This document shows, in pieces, positions 13,246 through 26,900 of a stretch of 64,000 nucleotides of DNA. The notes beneath the pieces are model-generated. The model was not told the DNA's origin and ran no database searches. It saw only the letters and a list, made by a program, of their open reading frames with translations. Made by a program: the position numbers and the translations under genes. Every line of letters begins with the position of its first letter. The stretch's first letter is position 1. The stretch comes from Kappaphycus alvarezii (taxonomy: Eukaryota > Rhodophyta > Florideophyceae > Gigartinales > Solieriaceae). The DNA lies in NCBI GenBank assembly GCA_002205965.3, contig NADL03000028.1, positions 434,001-498,000 on the forward strand, read 5' to 3'.

Positions 13246-14990
13246 GTTTACTCAACGTCCGGACTGCATTTTCATAACCATTTGGCGCAATTATCAATGC
13301 GCAAACTACTAGCTTCGTCACCCCCGCACAAACGCAAGAGCTGCTCACTCAAACGCATGCGAAATTCTTCCGAACTATCAGGGATTAGTTTTCGGTTGGC
13401 ATTGACGACAGTACTATGAGATATCACTTTGGGGTGATACAAGAGTACGAAAAAAACACACGCATTACTGTTCGCAAGGAAGGAAAAGGGTTCTCATTGA
13501 AAGCTTTTCGCTGGCCTTTTGGAATTTTGCGAAACTCAACTCCTGCTGAAAGCGCGTGACGTAATTCCATTGCCTGGCATATTTTCTGAAGATGGAGTTC
13601 CTCATCACAGAATTAATGCCATGCAGGTGTCGCAAGCGCCCGACTGGCCACAATGTTAATTGCATTAGTAATTACCGCTTTCATACAATTACCGTCGTTT
13701 TTTTCACGAAAAAGGTCCCAAATTCGAGAACGTTGTACTGTTCTAATCCAGTTATTCCATTTAGTTCTCTGGGCCCACTGATTGATACTACTGATACTGC
13801 ATATCCACGATTTTTTGACATCAATTCTAGTTAACCTTTTCTCAACCTTTCTTGAATCCAAGCACGGCTACTTCGCTTTTCTTCGTAATATCGATCCGCG
13901 GCACTTTTTTGGGTGCCTTACTTCTGGCTTAGGTTTTAGTCGCCCTTGTGCACCAACATCCACCAATACGACCACTTCGAGAGCTTACAACAAATTCTAT
14001 CAAGATTAATCTCACAAAATGACTCAATGCTTCCATCTTTGCGGTCACTTGCATCCCACGAGAGATTATTCAATTTTCTCCGCTTTTGTCACCCTCTCCA
14101 TCATCACATACAATCGACTCGATGTTTGAAAGTTTGCAGCCCTTACTCAGTTTGTGTTTGAGCTTGCCAGGTGTAATGTGCACATTTTGAGGTTTTTTTG
14201 GTACATTCGGTTCCGTTCTCTGTGGTGTTTGTTTCTGTTTGCATTAACGCTTTCCCTCCGCTTTTTAGTTAAGCAGTTCGACCAGTTCACGGGATGCATG
14301 GCGATGACTGGGCGATTCCGTGACTCGAAGTACCTTTTCGTTTGCTGCACTAGCATTGAGGAGGCTGTGGATGGCGTATACAGATCGTCCGATTGGAGGG
14401 AGTCTAGATTTTTACAGTACCAAAATATTTTTCTTTATTTTTAGCAGTATTTGCCCCAGAATATGGCCCAATTTTTATCAATTTTTAAGATAGAACTGAT
14501 TGTGCTCGTCCGCACACATTTAAGGAGAAATCTGGCGGAAGGGAGTGGAGGTGGTAGGTGAGTAGGTGAGAAGTAAAGAAGTAAACCTACCAATTGGTCA
14601 TCTTCGTCTGCTGAGGTGCTCCGCCCAGCCCTTCTCAATAACACCAATCCTGCACTACATTAGTCTACACTAGCAATCTATTCGTCACCGCCGAGGAACT
14701 TTTCCACGACATAAAGTACTCTCTTGTGGTTCTTGCTAGCCTAGAAGGATTGTTCATAAACAGAAAATGCCTATTTTCATTACTGGCTGTCACTAACGAT
14801 TCTTCCAGCACAACGCACTCCCAGCAGCGTGGATACAACTGACCACATCTTCCATACATTAAAATAACCCAAAAGCTTCCCAATTGACATCTCTCCTTAG
14901 AGGCTCTCCTCCCTTGCAGCTCGGAACAATCGCATGCTTCTGTTGGACTTATTTGAGCTATCGACGCATTATTTAAACGATCTAGTCATC
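13246..14990. other. Unassigned stretch; possible hAT/BED-finger trace
   Basis: No gene can be supported. On the minus strand around 13,780-13,600 one frame reads SRIWDLFREKNDGN and a neighbouring frame reads LRHLHGIN, which together recall the start (W-x-x-F) and end (L-x-x-H) of a BED zinc finger as found in hAT transposases. The expected cysteine pair is not clear in either frame, so this is only a hint. The rest of the interval holds short frames with no motif. Confidence 0.2.
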
Positions 14991-15589
14991 TCTGGCAAAC
15001 TCGATCGTATACAGCACACCTGTGCACGTGCCGACGTGGACCACCCGGTTAGCACTTAAAGGGCAACATAGCCGGTTCCTGTACTGGACCCTCGGTATTA
15101 ATGCAGTGAAGTATCCTGGGACCGCACTGCTCCCTGTCCGCTTGTGCAAAGGCTGCTTGTGCAAAGGTTAGACAGGGGGCGCTTCGGATCGTAAAAGCCC
15201 GTAAAAAGATAAACAGAAGGCTAAGAGTTCTACAGTTGGCTCTGCTTGAAGATGCACCAGAAGAGTTGAGATTAAGGTTTAACGGAAGGATCAAGACGTG
15301 CGGAGAGATATCTAAAACATATCTAACAGTTACCTCCATGCTCATGATACTACGTTCAATTTAAATATATGTTCCAGGAATCAGGCTCTTTATGACTTCT
15401 GTTTCAGGAAGAGTGGTATCGGAAAAGTATATAGCACTACTAACTGTACGATATGCAGGCAGGGGAATCGATACGCACTAACTCCCATAACGGCGTGTTG
15501 TATCACCCTAATATGGGAATTATCTACATAAAACTGGCTTGATTTGAATATTTTTCTTAGCATACACTATTTTAATTCTCAGAAGACTT

Positions 15590-16060
15590 TTGGGAGGTTA
15601 TATAATCTTATTAATCTCCAAGGAACAGTTCATAACGACTTTAAAAGCTTTCGTGTTGCAGGAGAGGGCTGAATTTTATGCTCAGTCAATACAAGTTGCA
15701 GAAGCGCCGTTGGATATCTTTTGGGGGTTCATCGATTGTAAGAAGATTAAGATTACATATCCAGGAGGCAATGGAACCAACCAACACTAATATTATTCCG
15801 GTCACAGGAGGATGCAATACATCGCCTATCAAACCATAGCAACCTCGGATGGTCTTATTTACTCGCTAAATTGTCCTGAAGTTGGACTAAGACATGACAA
15901 GACACTACTGCGCCACAGTGAGATATAAGAAGTACTGGCAGATTTTTTTTTACTTATACAATGGAAGCAGTGTTATTTATATGGGGACGTCCGCTTTATT
16001 CTGGCCATTTTTGCAAGTAAAATTCTAGAGAGTAACTGCCCCGCACCGTTAGGCGAAATA
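15590..16060 (+). pseudogene. HARBI1-like DDE transposase, broken
   Basis: The first frame (15,590-15,790) contains APLDIFWGFIDCKKIKI followed by PGGNGTNQ. This matches the HARBI1/DDE_Tnp_4 segment A-P-L-x-x-x-W-G-F-I-D-G-T-x-x-x-I-x-R-P-G-x-x-N-Q, with the first catalytic Asp in FID. A second frame from about 15,804 gives GHRRMQYIAYQTIATSDG and then GLRHDKTLLRHSEI, the second catalytic Asp being in RHD, and stops at about 15,929. A third frame near 15,965-15,990 gives CYLYGDVRF, corresponding to Y-G-D-x-A-Y with the third acidic residue. Frame changes separate the pieces. The N-terminal helix-turn-helix region upstream is too eroded to place. Confidence 0.8.
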
Positions 16061-16389
16061 CAACACTGCAAAAAGTTATTTAAGAGTTTCTCTTGAAATG
16101 AATGACAAGGCCTTGAAACTGGCGTAGAAGAAGAAATGTATTTCGCGTTTCTTAAACTTATCATTTTCCCATTTTGCACTTTTGCACATATCAACAGCAC
16201 TATTGGTAATATTAAGACCTTTGTTGAGCACAGAGGACATATTAATAACTTTTTTAGGAGTAAGGCCCTTTTTTCTTCGGCAATACGTCAACATGTAAAG
16301 TTAACTATGTAATTCTATCCTCTGGAGTGGTAAAAACTAGGATTTCAAGCAAGAAATAAAACAATGTTTGCCCGTGCTATCCCTTTAAA

Positions 16390-17110
16390 ATTTATTCCAA
16401 TTTCTTATAGAGCAGTTTCAGTATGCCAGACTCCTGCTTTCTCTTTTCCATCACCTTCTTACGCACCTCTCTTTACCACTCAAACTGCTTTTCATTCAAT
16501 GATAGGTGCCTATTTTTCTTGATTTGTGCTTCTTTCAATTGATCTGAGTGCTACATCAAGCGCGATCTCTCTGCATCTAACCGTTCTTTATCCAATTCTA
16601 GCCTTTTTTCTCATATTCGCGACATTCTACGGCTTGCGACAGCAACAACTTTGTTATTTCACCATCAGAACCGACGTTTTCTGGCGCCTGATGTCTTTTT
16701 TTTCTTTATACTGTATCTCTTTACCGTAAAAAATTCTATTATTTCTGTTGTACATTTAAGTGCCTAACTTTTGATAATTTTTCTGCCTTTTCAACAAACA
16801 CTTCTCGGCTTCACTTTTCTTATTATATTGCGCTCGTGAAATTTTGTCCTTATTTTTCAAACTCCAGAATTTGATTGTCAATCAAAATTTCACTTAACCC
16901 GTCCTCCTCAATTATACAACTATCTTTAGCTGTAAGATCCAAAAAATCCCTCTGCTTATTAAAACGATCATTAAAACTATCTTTAAGGGTTTTGTTGGAT
17001 GAATCGCTCATATGTATGAAAACAATTGAGGGCACTCATTCATAAAAGCTTCTATAACTTTCTGATATAGATCTAGAGTCTTCCCACGCTCGGTAACGTA
17101 CGCGTCGAAG
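16390..17110 (-). pseudogene. Harbinger-B accessory protein with coiled-coil tail, broken
   Basis: Reading leftward from about 17,104, one frame gives FDAYVTERGKTLDLYQKVIE then AFMNECPQLF, resembling the start of the Myb-like proteins that accompany HARBI-type transposases. A second frame (17,035-16,850) continues with NDRFNKQRDFLDLTAKDSC and an acidic segment. Near 16,600-16,400 KRLELDKERLDAERSRL and later EKQFEW and REVRKKVMEKRKQ form a highly charged heptad-like tail, typical of the family's C-terminus. Several stops and frame changes break it. Position and orientation, facing the transposase, support the call. Recognition is from family memory; a structure-based or profile search would test it. 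Confidence 0.6.
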
Positions 17111-17425
17111 GAACAGATCGCTTTCAAGAAAAATATGCCGTATGCTTCTGTACAGCGAAACTTTTCGCACTTCCATAAGAGATTTGAGGACGTATGGTGC
17201 AGCGCAGTGTTTGCGGGGAGGGTATTAGAACATTATAGGGGTCAGAAGATGTGCATTCGTTGGTTGGGGTTGTTTTTGGATGGCCAGACTTGTTCTGAGG
17301 AGGATGTTTCCGTGGTTTAATTTTTTCGACCTCGGCAGTTAGCGGTCGAACAGTTTAGTCTGGATACGAATTCCGCTTTGTGTACGAAGTGAATTACACG
17401 AAGATTTTTATCTAAATTTCGTGGA

Positions 17426-17977
17426 TTATTGTGTATGTTCCATACCTGTATGATTTGTACTGTACGCTTTGTCTGCGAAAAATACCCGAAATTTCATATG
17501 GCGTAAATACTTTACTAAACAACCTAAACATTTCCCCGTATTCACTATCGCAAATTCGTATGTGAAACTTGGATGATGAAGTCGTATGGTGGGCAGGATG
17601 CCCATTCTTGATTGATGCAGTAGCGACTTTAATGAGTAATTTATTTCTGACTCAATAGAGCTGTAAACAAAAGTAGAGCTAATAGACACATATTCTCTAA
17701 AAAATTGTCCGAAAAGTATATGAAAACTTAACGAAATAGGCACCACTCGCCACAAATCATTACACGATCCCGTAGAATATCGCAGTGCAGGACGATGAGT
17801 CGTCTTTAAAATCGATGTTGTGGACCCACCAGCGTATTTTGAAAGCTTACAACATTTAAAGTCAGTTGTAATTCGTCTGGTAGTGAAAAAGGACATAGAG
17901 CATGGGAAATAAGTACCTAAAGGTACGAAAAGCAATTCAATTCTTCTCTGTGATGTCTTGGAACATCCTTGAATCAT
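17426..17977 (-). CDS. Orphan ORF, 183 aa, function unknown
   Basis: I do not recognise the product. The frame is open from an ATG at 17,977 to a stop at 17,426, one of the longest frames in the AT-rich half of the window. The protein is rich in Ser, Phe, Thr and Tyr with Cys residues scattered along it (near residues 5, 26, 42, 72, 153 and 156) and no obvious signal peptide or membrane span. It lies just beyond the accessory gene of Harbinger element B and on the same strand, so it could be cargo or a further piece of that element. It may equally be a chance frame: no ribosome-context or splice evidence supports it. Confidence 0.25.
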   Translation of the reverse strand: MIQGCSKTSQRRIELLFVPLGTYFPCSMSFFTTRRITTDFKCCKLSKYAGGSTTSILKTTHRPALRYSTGSCNDLWRVVPISLSFHILFGQFFREYVSISSTFVYSSIESEINYSLKSLLHQSRMGILPTIRLHHPSFTYEFAIVNTGKCLGCLVKYLRHMKFRVFFADKAYSTNHTGMEHTQ

Positions 17978-20900
17978 TTTGGTTAATAATACAGATCGTT
18001 TTATATTTCTTCAGACCTTTATAAAATATATAAAGGAAAATAATTCTCAATGGATCTATTAATTTTCAAACCTGTTCGTCATCAGAGTTTCATAGGATGG
18101 CTTACTTTTTTCTTCAAAGTAATCAGCGTTATTTATCCGTATTACTTTGAAGCATTGGCAGGTCTGATCCGCCATCATATTTCGAACAAGGAGCAGCCAA
18201 TCGATTCGCTTCATAAATTTGCCCTTAATTCTGTAAAATTTTTCCTTTTCTTCTTAGCTTTTACTTCAAGTATCTTTTATGGGTAAGGACAAAAAAGATC
18301 TAATTACCCTATTAAATCGAAAATATACACATGTTTATCTTGGGAATTTAATTATATTGTTTGTAAAAGTCGCATTGCAGTGCGGGCATAAGCACACGAA
18401 AATGCTCAATGGTTCTCTGGTTTCCTAAATTCTTACCGGAATATCCTTTGAAACTTTGTAAATCTGCTCTAAAACGCCTCTTGATTTTTATTTTTATTTT
18501 TGGTATGAAGTTGACCGATATTGCGCCGTCAAATGTACAAATTAATACTGAAACCCGAAAAAAATACATGTGTAAGTATTAGGAATACAAAACTGGGATA
18601 TTAATAAATTTTATATTAATAGAAATGAATGGTTTAGAAACGTTTATGATATTATTTTGGACCGAAAAGTTGATTTAGGTATTAATGATTCTCCATTTCA
18701 GCCCCACTCTTCCACAATAAACAATCTTCCGTGTTCAGAGTTTAAATTATATTTCAGAAATCCACATTTATTAATGCCCTACAGGTATGGTAAAATTTGT
18801 ACTTGGAGGCACTATTTCCATCCACAAAAATAAAATTTAACTTGAATCTAGCGCCCATCTATTTAGGATCTTTTTGCCATCTACTATAGGCACAGTGTAA
18901 TATCAGGTACTGTGAGTGGTATTTTTAACATCTAGAATGAAACTTAGAGTAAATTATAACATTCTTAGAGCTCATAAATGTTCGGAGCGAAAAATTATAT
19001 CCCACGAGGGAAACACGCAAGTAGATAAAATAGTTTAGTCATTTTCTTCGAGAAAAAGTACTTAGAACCAAACTGAATCTAGTATACCATAATAATTTGT
19101 TTCATTTGGAGGTGGATAATGATTTATAAAGCGTCAGGTAATTAATGATGCTACTGTGAACTTTGGGATTACCTTCTATAGTTTCAAGATGAATAATAAA
19201 CCGCGAGAATTTTCGCAGAGTTTGACGTCATCGCAAGTAATTCTTGTTCTTTTTAGGAGCAGTTCATTACCTGTTTTTGATTTAAATTCAAAGATGATAA
19301 TCTTATTGGAGCATATGAAAACGATTTATATTTACAAATGCAACCTTAGCTACTAAAATTTATCAAATTATCTTGCGGCAGAATTTTGAACTCGGAAAAA
19401 TTGTCCGGAACTCCAAAGGGCCTCAATTTATTTACAAAGCTTTTATAAAAAGTGGGTCAGACCTCAGTTGTTATCGAGCATGAAACGTAATCAACATGGC
19501 AATCAAACACATTGAAGTTTCTCTGACAGATAATGGTATTAATCGACTGTATGTATTGCTCTTATAAATTAAAAAAATACTGAAAACGTATAATCCAACA
19601 TAATAATTAAAAATGTTGCGCTGGCTACCGTAAAACGAGGGTAAGTTATCTGGGATCCGAAAGATTGAGCTCGAGGGCGCGAGTTGCCGCTGACTTGGAG
19701 CCCAAGAGAGCAGAGTTCCCGAGAATACGAAGGTAAAAATGCCATTTTGTTTGCTAAATCCTAATTAGAATTTGTTCGAACATCCTTTAACCACTGTGGT
19801 CTAAAAGCCTCTTTAGCATCTCTTTAATTTCAGGCACATATTAGTTGTTTTTATAAGAGTACGCGTTAGGTGTGTGCTAAAACTTAACTGCGATGAGACG
19901 CTCGCTTAATGTTGGCCGTAATTGCGTTCACGTCACTTCAAACGTATACAGAACCGTCAACCGTTACATATCTTTTCACAACTCTCGCTCTAAAAAAAAC
20001 TGTGTAGAGAGAAAATGTTAAGCTCAACTTAGAGTTGTAATATATGCCGTAATATAAAATATAATTTTGAATGATGGAAGACGTTAATGAGCTTACCACC
20101 TTTGCACATAATTCCCCCGAGAAATCAACGTTTTAGATAAGTAATGAGTAATGATCCTTCTCTCTCAGCAAAAAAGGGACCTGAAACTACATTTTATATT
20201 GGTCAAGTTCTAGTAAATGTATTCTCGTAGATTTTTCTATTTTTGGTACGAAAGTATCCAAAAATGAGCTTTATAGTGCTTTGAGCTACTTGTCGGAAAT
20301 TTTGAAAGCACATAAAGAAAATTTTGTGCTCCCCATCGCTTTTTTCTACTAAAAGCTGTTCAGAAAAACTTTTAAGGATATGTAAGGATTTACTTGAACT
20401 CAATTAAAATTTAAGCTTATGTAACCGTTTTCAATATGGTGTACAAAAATTTCGGATATGCTAACGTTTATACCGGAAAACGTGATCTATGATGTGTTGT
20501 TTGGCAGCAACTTTTTTCTGAGTATATAATCTACAGGGAGCCTTTCACTCATTTGGAATTTATTTAACGCGTAAATATTTTACTTGGAAAGAAAAAACTT
20601 TCAATTCTGTCGGTAACCGGAGTTAAGGGATGATTTCGAGAAAAACATAATTCTCATTCATATTTATACAGGAATCATCAACCGCAAAACCTGTTACGTT
20701 TGCAAATTTTTCACTGAACTTTTCTCTTTTTAAGAATATCAAATGAAGTTCTACAGATTATTTAGACCCAATTCATCATGTATCCATCTTCTTTGGTCCA
20801 AAGTAGGATTTTGGTTTCCTGTCCATGAGATCTAATATAACTATAAATCCATATTTCGGATTTCTTGATGGTCGAAAACCTCGCCTGAAAGTTTAGAAAT

Positions 20901-23900
20901 TACTGGGCTTATTCTATAAATATTATGAAAAGAAGAAAAATGCTTGAAATACCCAGGATAATATTTGAAGGGACTTTAGGATTCTCAGGGTAATAAAGGG
21001 TCGTTCCGTTTTTTGATAATATTAAAACTACCAAGTCTCTTTTCTCAGTGTCCAAACAACACTTTGTTTTAGTTGTGAATTTCATCAATGAACCAGTGTT
21101 ATTTTTGGATTTCTACAATATTACTTGCAGTATGTCAATTTTTCAAATTTAAAAAAGGATGTAAGGACTTATAATACTTACATTTCTTTTCAGTAGTTCT
21201 GAAATAGTAAATTTGTATGCAAATTACCGTAAAACTTTCTTTTTCTGCAGAAAATTACCACATTGAGATCCTCGAAACAATACATAACTTTCTTACACAA
21301 GAAACTTGAATTGGATGCAGCGATATTACTCTTAATTACTTACTTTATATAGATGACTATAATGTAATTATATAGTACGGAGTAGAGATGTTTTTCAAGT
21401 TCAATGATTAAGAATTTTCTCTCTTAAATCTATCAAGCCTTATTTCAAGCTTTCATTTATTCATTTAGTTATCCACTAAAATGTATCATTTATTCATTTT
21501 CTATTTTCACCAGGACGTAATTTCTCCCTAGACCCAAATGCTAATAACTTCCTCTTCGATATTCCACTCGCACCGTGTGTAGATATACTTAATTTCTATT
21601 TCTCTCAGATCTCTCCATTATAGTCTTCAATGTTTTTACTAACTTATCAATCCAAAGAAATAATTTCACCTCTTTCGCCATGAAATAATTGTGCAATATA
21701 GGAACATATTAATTGTATTCATAGATAGCTCCTCATCTTATTACGAGATTAATACGCTCAGTGTTGTGCTCTGTAAAAACATTGAAGTTTCCATACCACG
21801 TTAAAACGGTCATATTAAATTTTTGTGCAGAGTGGCATCAAATTAAGGGACTAGAATGGTAGTTTTCCTTTAAAATGTTGGTAATTAGTTCAAGATAGAA
21901 ACAAATATCTTTCGAATATTCTTTTTTGCATCTTCCCATGTTTAATTTTTATCTTAAATTCGTGATTTCGTCGCTGTCATCGCCAGTTTCTGTGAACATA
22001 GCGCTTATTACGAGATATTTTCAACTCTCTTTTTTTCTCGGGTTGCACATATTCTATTAGGAGAATTTTATTAAATCCTCTTTGCTTGGGTATGTACTAG
22101 CTAGGCCCTAGCCGCCGTATGTATGTTTAGCAGCCCACTTAAATCTTCAAACAAGGGCCCTATCTTTAATTCTAGTATCAAATTATCACCTTTGCAAATT
22201 ACGCACGCTTTATGTTTGCATATTATCATGTCTATAACCCCATATTTTTATATTTTGTATATACTATATTGAGCATTGAAACTACATTAAATTAGTTCCT
22301 TCATTGGTGCAAAAAGATGTTACAGAAAATAATAATCGATAGAAAAAATGACACCTTCCACCTATTAGTAAGATTCAGATAATGCAACTGTTGTTTCGTA
22401 ATATCTATACTCATCTTTTGCTATTATACGGCGCACTATTGATTATAAAAACAAAAGAAGATGTCTTTAGCGGCGCCCACATACGGAAATCAGTCTATTT
22501 TCTGTGAAATAAAGCCTTTTTAAATTAATTTTGAAGATTCTTATTAAAAGACGAATAATTGACTCTCTTCTCTAATGCTTTTTCTTTTTTCGGGGATGGT
22601 ACTGTTTTGTTTGCAAAAAATAAAATAGTATATTTTCGAATTTTTGTGTTTGAAAGATTCGAAAGGTTGCGATGATTGAATCTCTAGAGGATCTTAGGTG
22701 CAACCAACAAAAGTATTTACACTTCTTCCCAAAATCAATATACCTATTAAAGGGAGTAACTTGATCACATAATATATAATTCTAGGAATAAGGGTCAATC
22801 AGCTCCGCCTTAAAATTGAAGATTACTGTCTGACCCTGAAAGATGAACCAATAAATTTCTTCTGAGGGTTAGAAAATGTTATAATAAATTTTTTCGTAAA
22901 TCAATGTAAGAACTATTCCGCTTTATCGAATTTTGCAGAATCGGTTCAATATCCATTGTTTTGGAAACAGCTCTTGTACAATTAGCAATCTCTTACAGAT
23001 TTTTTTCTAGTATTATGACAGAGTTTTTCAGCCAATGTAATTATATAGTGAGTTTTCTTTTCTTTCTTGATTCATTTTTGGGCGAACGGCACTCATCTTT
23101 CATAATTCTGAGTCAATTATCCACTTGAAGGCACTAAAACAGAACATTTATTATTTAATACACCGCGGTGATCTAGTAAAGTCATATAGCACTCAAAACT
23201 TCCAGAAATAAACTTTTTGTGCGACAGAAACAAAAATACAATATGGGTGCAAATTTATGAACCATTCAACTTCTTTCATGCAGCAAAAACTTAATCCCCA
23301 ATCAAATGAAAGTATTCACGAAACTTACAGTGAAAAGAACAACTTTCCTAGGCAGAAAAGGCTCTTATTCTATCCATTGAATCATTTTAACTGGAAAAGA
23401 AAATCCAAAACAGAAAAATCAATCAACTGACCAGATTTCGATTGCTTCTGAGGGTAGATAAAAACTTTTAACGGGCTCCAGTAAGGTAACTAATATTCCC
23501 GCATCCTACAGAATTCTCTTCTTCAACCCAGTAACCCGCTATTATCCGTTTCTAAGTACTTAACACTGTGCTCGGACACCATTTCATGCTCTTCAATGTA
23601 CCCAGACACAAGTGCAAAACACAAGATTATACAACTTTGTAATAAGTTAATGAGATGAAGCAAACATGCTGATCTCGCGTGGTTCTCCAAACCTTTCGCA
23701 CCTCACCGATCAACAAATACTTTATGCCTTCACGCCAGCTTGATCAATAGAACGTTCCCATGGTGTTCAGTGTTGTCTATTTCACTGCTGGTTTCTATTT
23801 AAGCTTTCAGAACGTTGGAAGTTCTTTAATGGAATAATTATAGTAACAGGGAAGTTTTGGCTAGTTTTTGTTTGAGTTCTGATAAGAACTTCATTTGTAG

Positions 23901-26900
23901 AAGTACAGTGAGACAATTCCTGCGATCCAAAACTAGCAAATAAAATTTTCATCAATATATAATATCTTAAATACTCCATAATGGAATGAGAAGATACTTT
24001 ATATCTTTGAAAGCTTCGAATTTTTGATTGGTTGCGCAAAGTCCTAAGAAGCACTGAAGGAATATATCTGAAAGAAAATCTTTAAAATAGATCAAGCTTA
24101 ATTCAAGTTCTTTTTTTGATAGAGTTCCATGCTGATGCCAATGCTTTCGTGTAAATATCAGATTTCCATACAGTTCTGTTTGTCCAAGTTTCGACTATCC
24201 TTTCTTTGGAGTTTTCAATTTTTGGTCACTATATACTCCCATACCGGATGGAAATATCTTCATTCTTTGATATAAGATTTGTCTAACGTTAATACCTATC
24301 TCTTTCTATAATTTTAATAAAAGATTTTCTCCATCATTGATTTGACAAAGAAATGCATTGCTCCCTATGTGAATTCATTGGAACACAGAAGGTCACATAA
24401 AAACTATTTGAAGATTTTCAGGTAATTTTACCTTTCAATCATTTGTCAAATATGCTCGCAGCTCTTCCCAGCAAATCCGTTGCATCACATTGACTTTTAA
24501 GGGGCAAACTAGCCCTTAAGGAGAATAATCCCAAAGATTAATACGAAAATTTAAAGGGTTTTCTCGAGAATAATGTGAAAATAGGCACACAAGCTGCTGT
24601 TCATGTCGCTTTTTGAGTGTTTCAATAAACAATTTGTTGATGAGGAGGCTTCAATTTAAAAAAATCCAATTGTTACACTGATATACATTCTGCGGTTATG
24701 ATGCACATTTTCGGTGCCATGTTTTAAATACTGAATCAAATAGCATATAAGAGCACGAAAATAGATCGCGAAGCTTGAAAAACTTAAAGGGTTTGTCGCC
24801 AAATGGTAATTTTTCCTGGGTTTAAACAAAGCACGTTTAAAGTTTGCTGGTTAAAATAAGTTTCATGGGTCGAATTAGTTTTTAGTTCTAGAGTATCTGA
24901 AAAGAAAATATTTAGGGTATTTATCATTCTGATACGAGTTTTTTTGGCATGGATGAAACAATTTTTGATATGGCGATGTGAGAGGTTGAGATTTTCTTTC
25001 AGTTCAGAACTTTTAGTCCCTGGAATTTTTCTTGTAAAATCAACTCAATTGAGGAGTAAAAACTTGAACTATTTACTCTCTTAGTCAGTGGAGTGGCTCT
25101 TTCCAAGGAAAGTATTTTAGTTTCTCATTTTAGAGGGCTGGTAGGAAGAAGACTTACTCCTTTTAGGTGCGTTACTTCGGTTGCATAAAAATCTGATTAT
25201 TGAGATTAGTTTCTCATCAATAATTTAGAAAATCCAAACATTGTTCTGCTGGTCAACAGAATCTCATACTTTAATGTATATTATAAATATCAAAGATAAC
25301 TAACTCCTCGGCATACTGCGATGAAAAATAAAGTTTTTCTCCTTGAATTAAATGTATCGTCTTCAGCGGGATAAATACGTACAGCAAAATGCCTTTGAGC
25401 AGAATATCTCTTAAAGAGTCACAATCGGCACTTCGAACATTAACTTTAGCCTTTATCCCTATAATTAAGCATATGAATGCATACGTACTATGTGATTCAT
25501 ATCCTTGGATTATATGAAAGAATAATTTCCCTTCGAACAGCAGTTTCCAGGAAATTTTCAATCTTCTATTGTTCTACTTCTAGAAAATATGGAAAGAGGC
25601 TCCAAAAAATTATAGTGGCGGAATACTCCTTCGTTTGGTATCAGTTTCATGAATCAATGGGTAATTAACAAACAATGCGTTTATTGAAATAAATAACTTT
25701 AGAGATACAATTTTGTTACAAAAATATCGCAGCTCGGAAACCCCATAGCGTGAAACTAAATCGTTTAGACATGTTTTATGGATCATACTAATTGGAATAG
25801 ATTTTTCTAGTTTTACCAGGGAATCTACTCACCGGAACGATCTAAAAGTGGCAAAATACGAGTAGGAATAATTTTAAGACGTTGCTTCACAGTAAGAGTG
25901 CAGCAGTCTCTTTCCATTATTTCAATAAAGCTTATTTTCCGTACATCCGCAAGAAAGGAAACTGTATAGTTTTTGTTCCAATCTCTCTAGTATCGGAGTG
26001 AAGGATATATTAGTATAGCAGATAAAGATAAAGGAGAGAATGAATACAACCAAACAGAGTGCCACGTAAAAAAATCTTAAGGTTGCAGCTTCTTCGAGTC
26101 CGGAGTTGAGATTCTCAGTTACCTACAGTGGTTGAACTATTGTGTAAAAATACTAGGGCGAGTTGAACGACATTCTTCAATAAATAATATTCCTTTTTTG
26201 AAGTCACGTAATACGAAAAAATGCATTGTGTAATTGTCCCATACCTGCAGATAATAGATTGTATTCCTGATTCAATAAATCTTACTGATTGGATTTTGTT
26301 TTTATTTCCAAACCTAAATTAAGTCAATATAATTGCTCTACTTAAAACATTTCTCAAAATCTACGCTCTGTTATCTAATCAATGATATTAGGATGAGATA
26401 CAGTAGGTCTTTTCGAATTTATCTGCTGTAAGTAAGCTTTAAGCAAAAGAGTTTGGGAATGATCAAAATATCTTCATACCATTACAGATATTAGTGATTG
26501 AAAATTAAAGTTCGTTCTTTCAACACTGCATTAAAATAGTATAAGATAATTCAAACATATCTAAGTTATACTAGGTCCAGGATAAAAAAGATCAACGCTG
26601 TTCCAAAATAACAAAGATAAAAATATTAATCTTTTCTTCCTTTATATATAATTCATTCAGACTGTTTTTGAATATCCTGAGCCCACTCCTTTCCGAAACA
26701 TTCAAGAGACATTTCGAATGAAAATATACAGCCTATTCAATTATTTATATTCCGTACCACATATAGAACTACCAAAAAGCTTTACTCAATTCTTCACCGA
26801 TACGTTCTTTCTTTAAATTCATTCAATCCTTCTACCAGTCATTTTTAGACATCTTCGATAGTTTCCAGGCATCATATTTTCAAAATTGTCTCATGAATTT

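Larger units (their letters stand above)
15000..17330. mobile_element. Decayed Harbinger-like DNA transposon B, two convergent genes
   Basis: A plus-strand HARBI1-like DDE nuclease (about 15,590-16,060) faces a minus-strand accessory protein (about 17,110-16,390). The plan is the same as element A at 2.8-5.0 kb but the proteins belong to a different branch: here the DDE core is of the F-I-D-G...R-R-H-D type and the partner has a long charged coiled-coil tail. Both genes are broken. Ends and terminal repeats were not found, so the outer limits are approximate. Confidence 0.7.
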
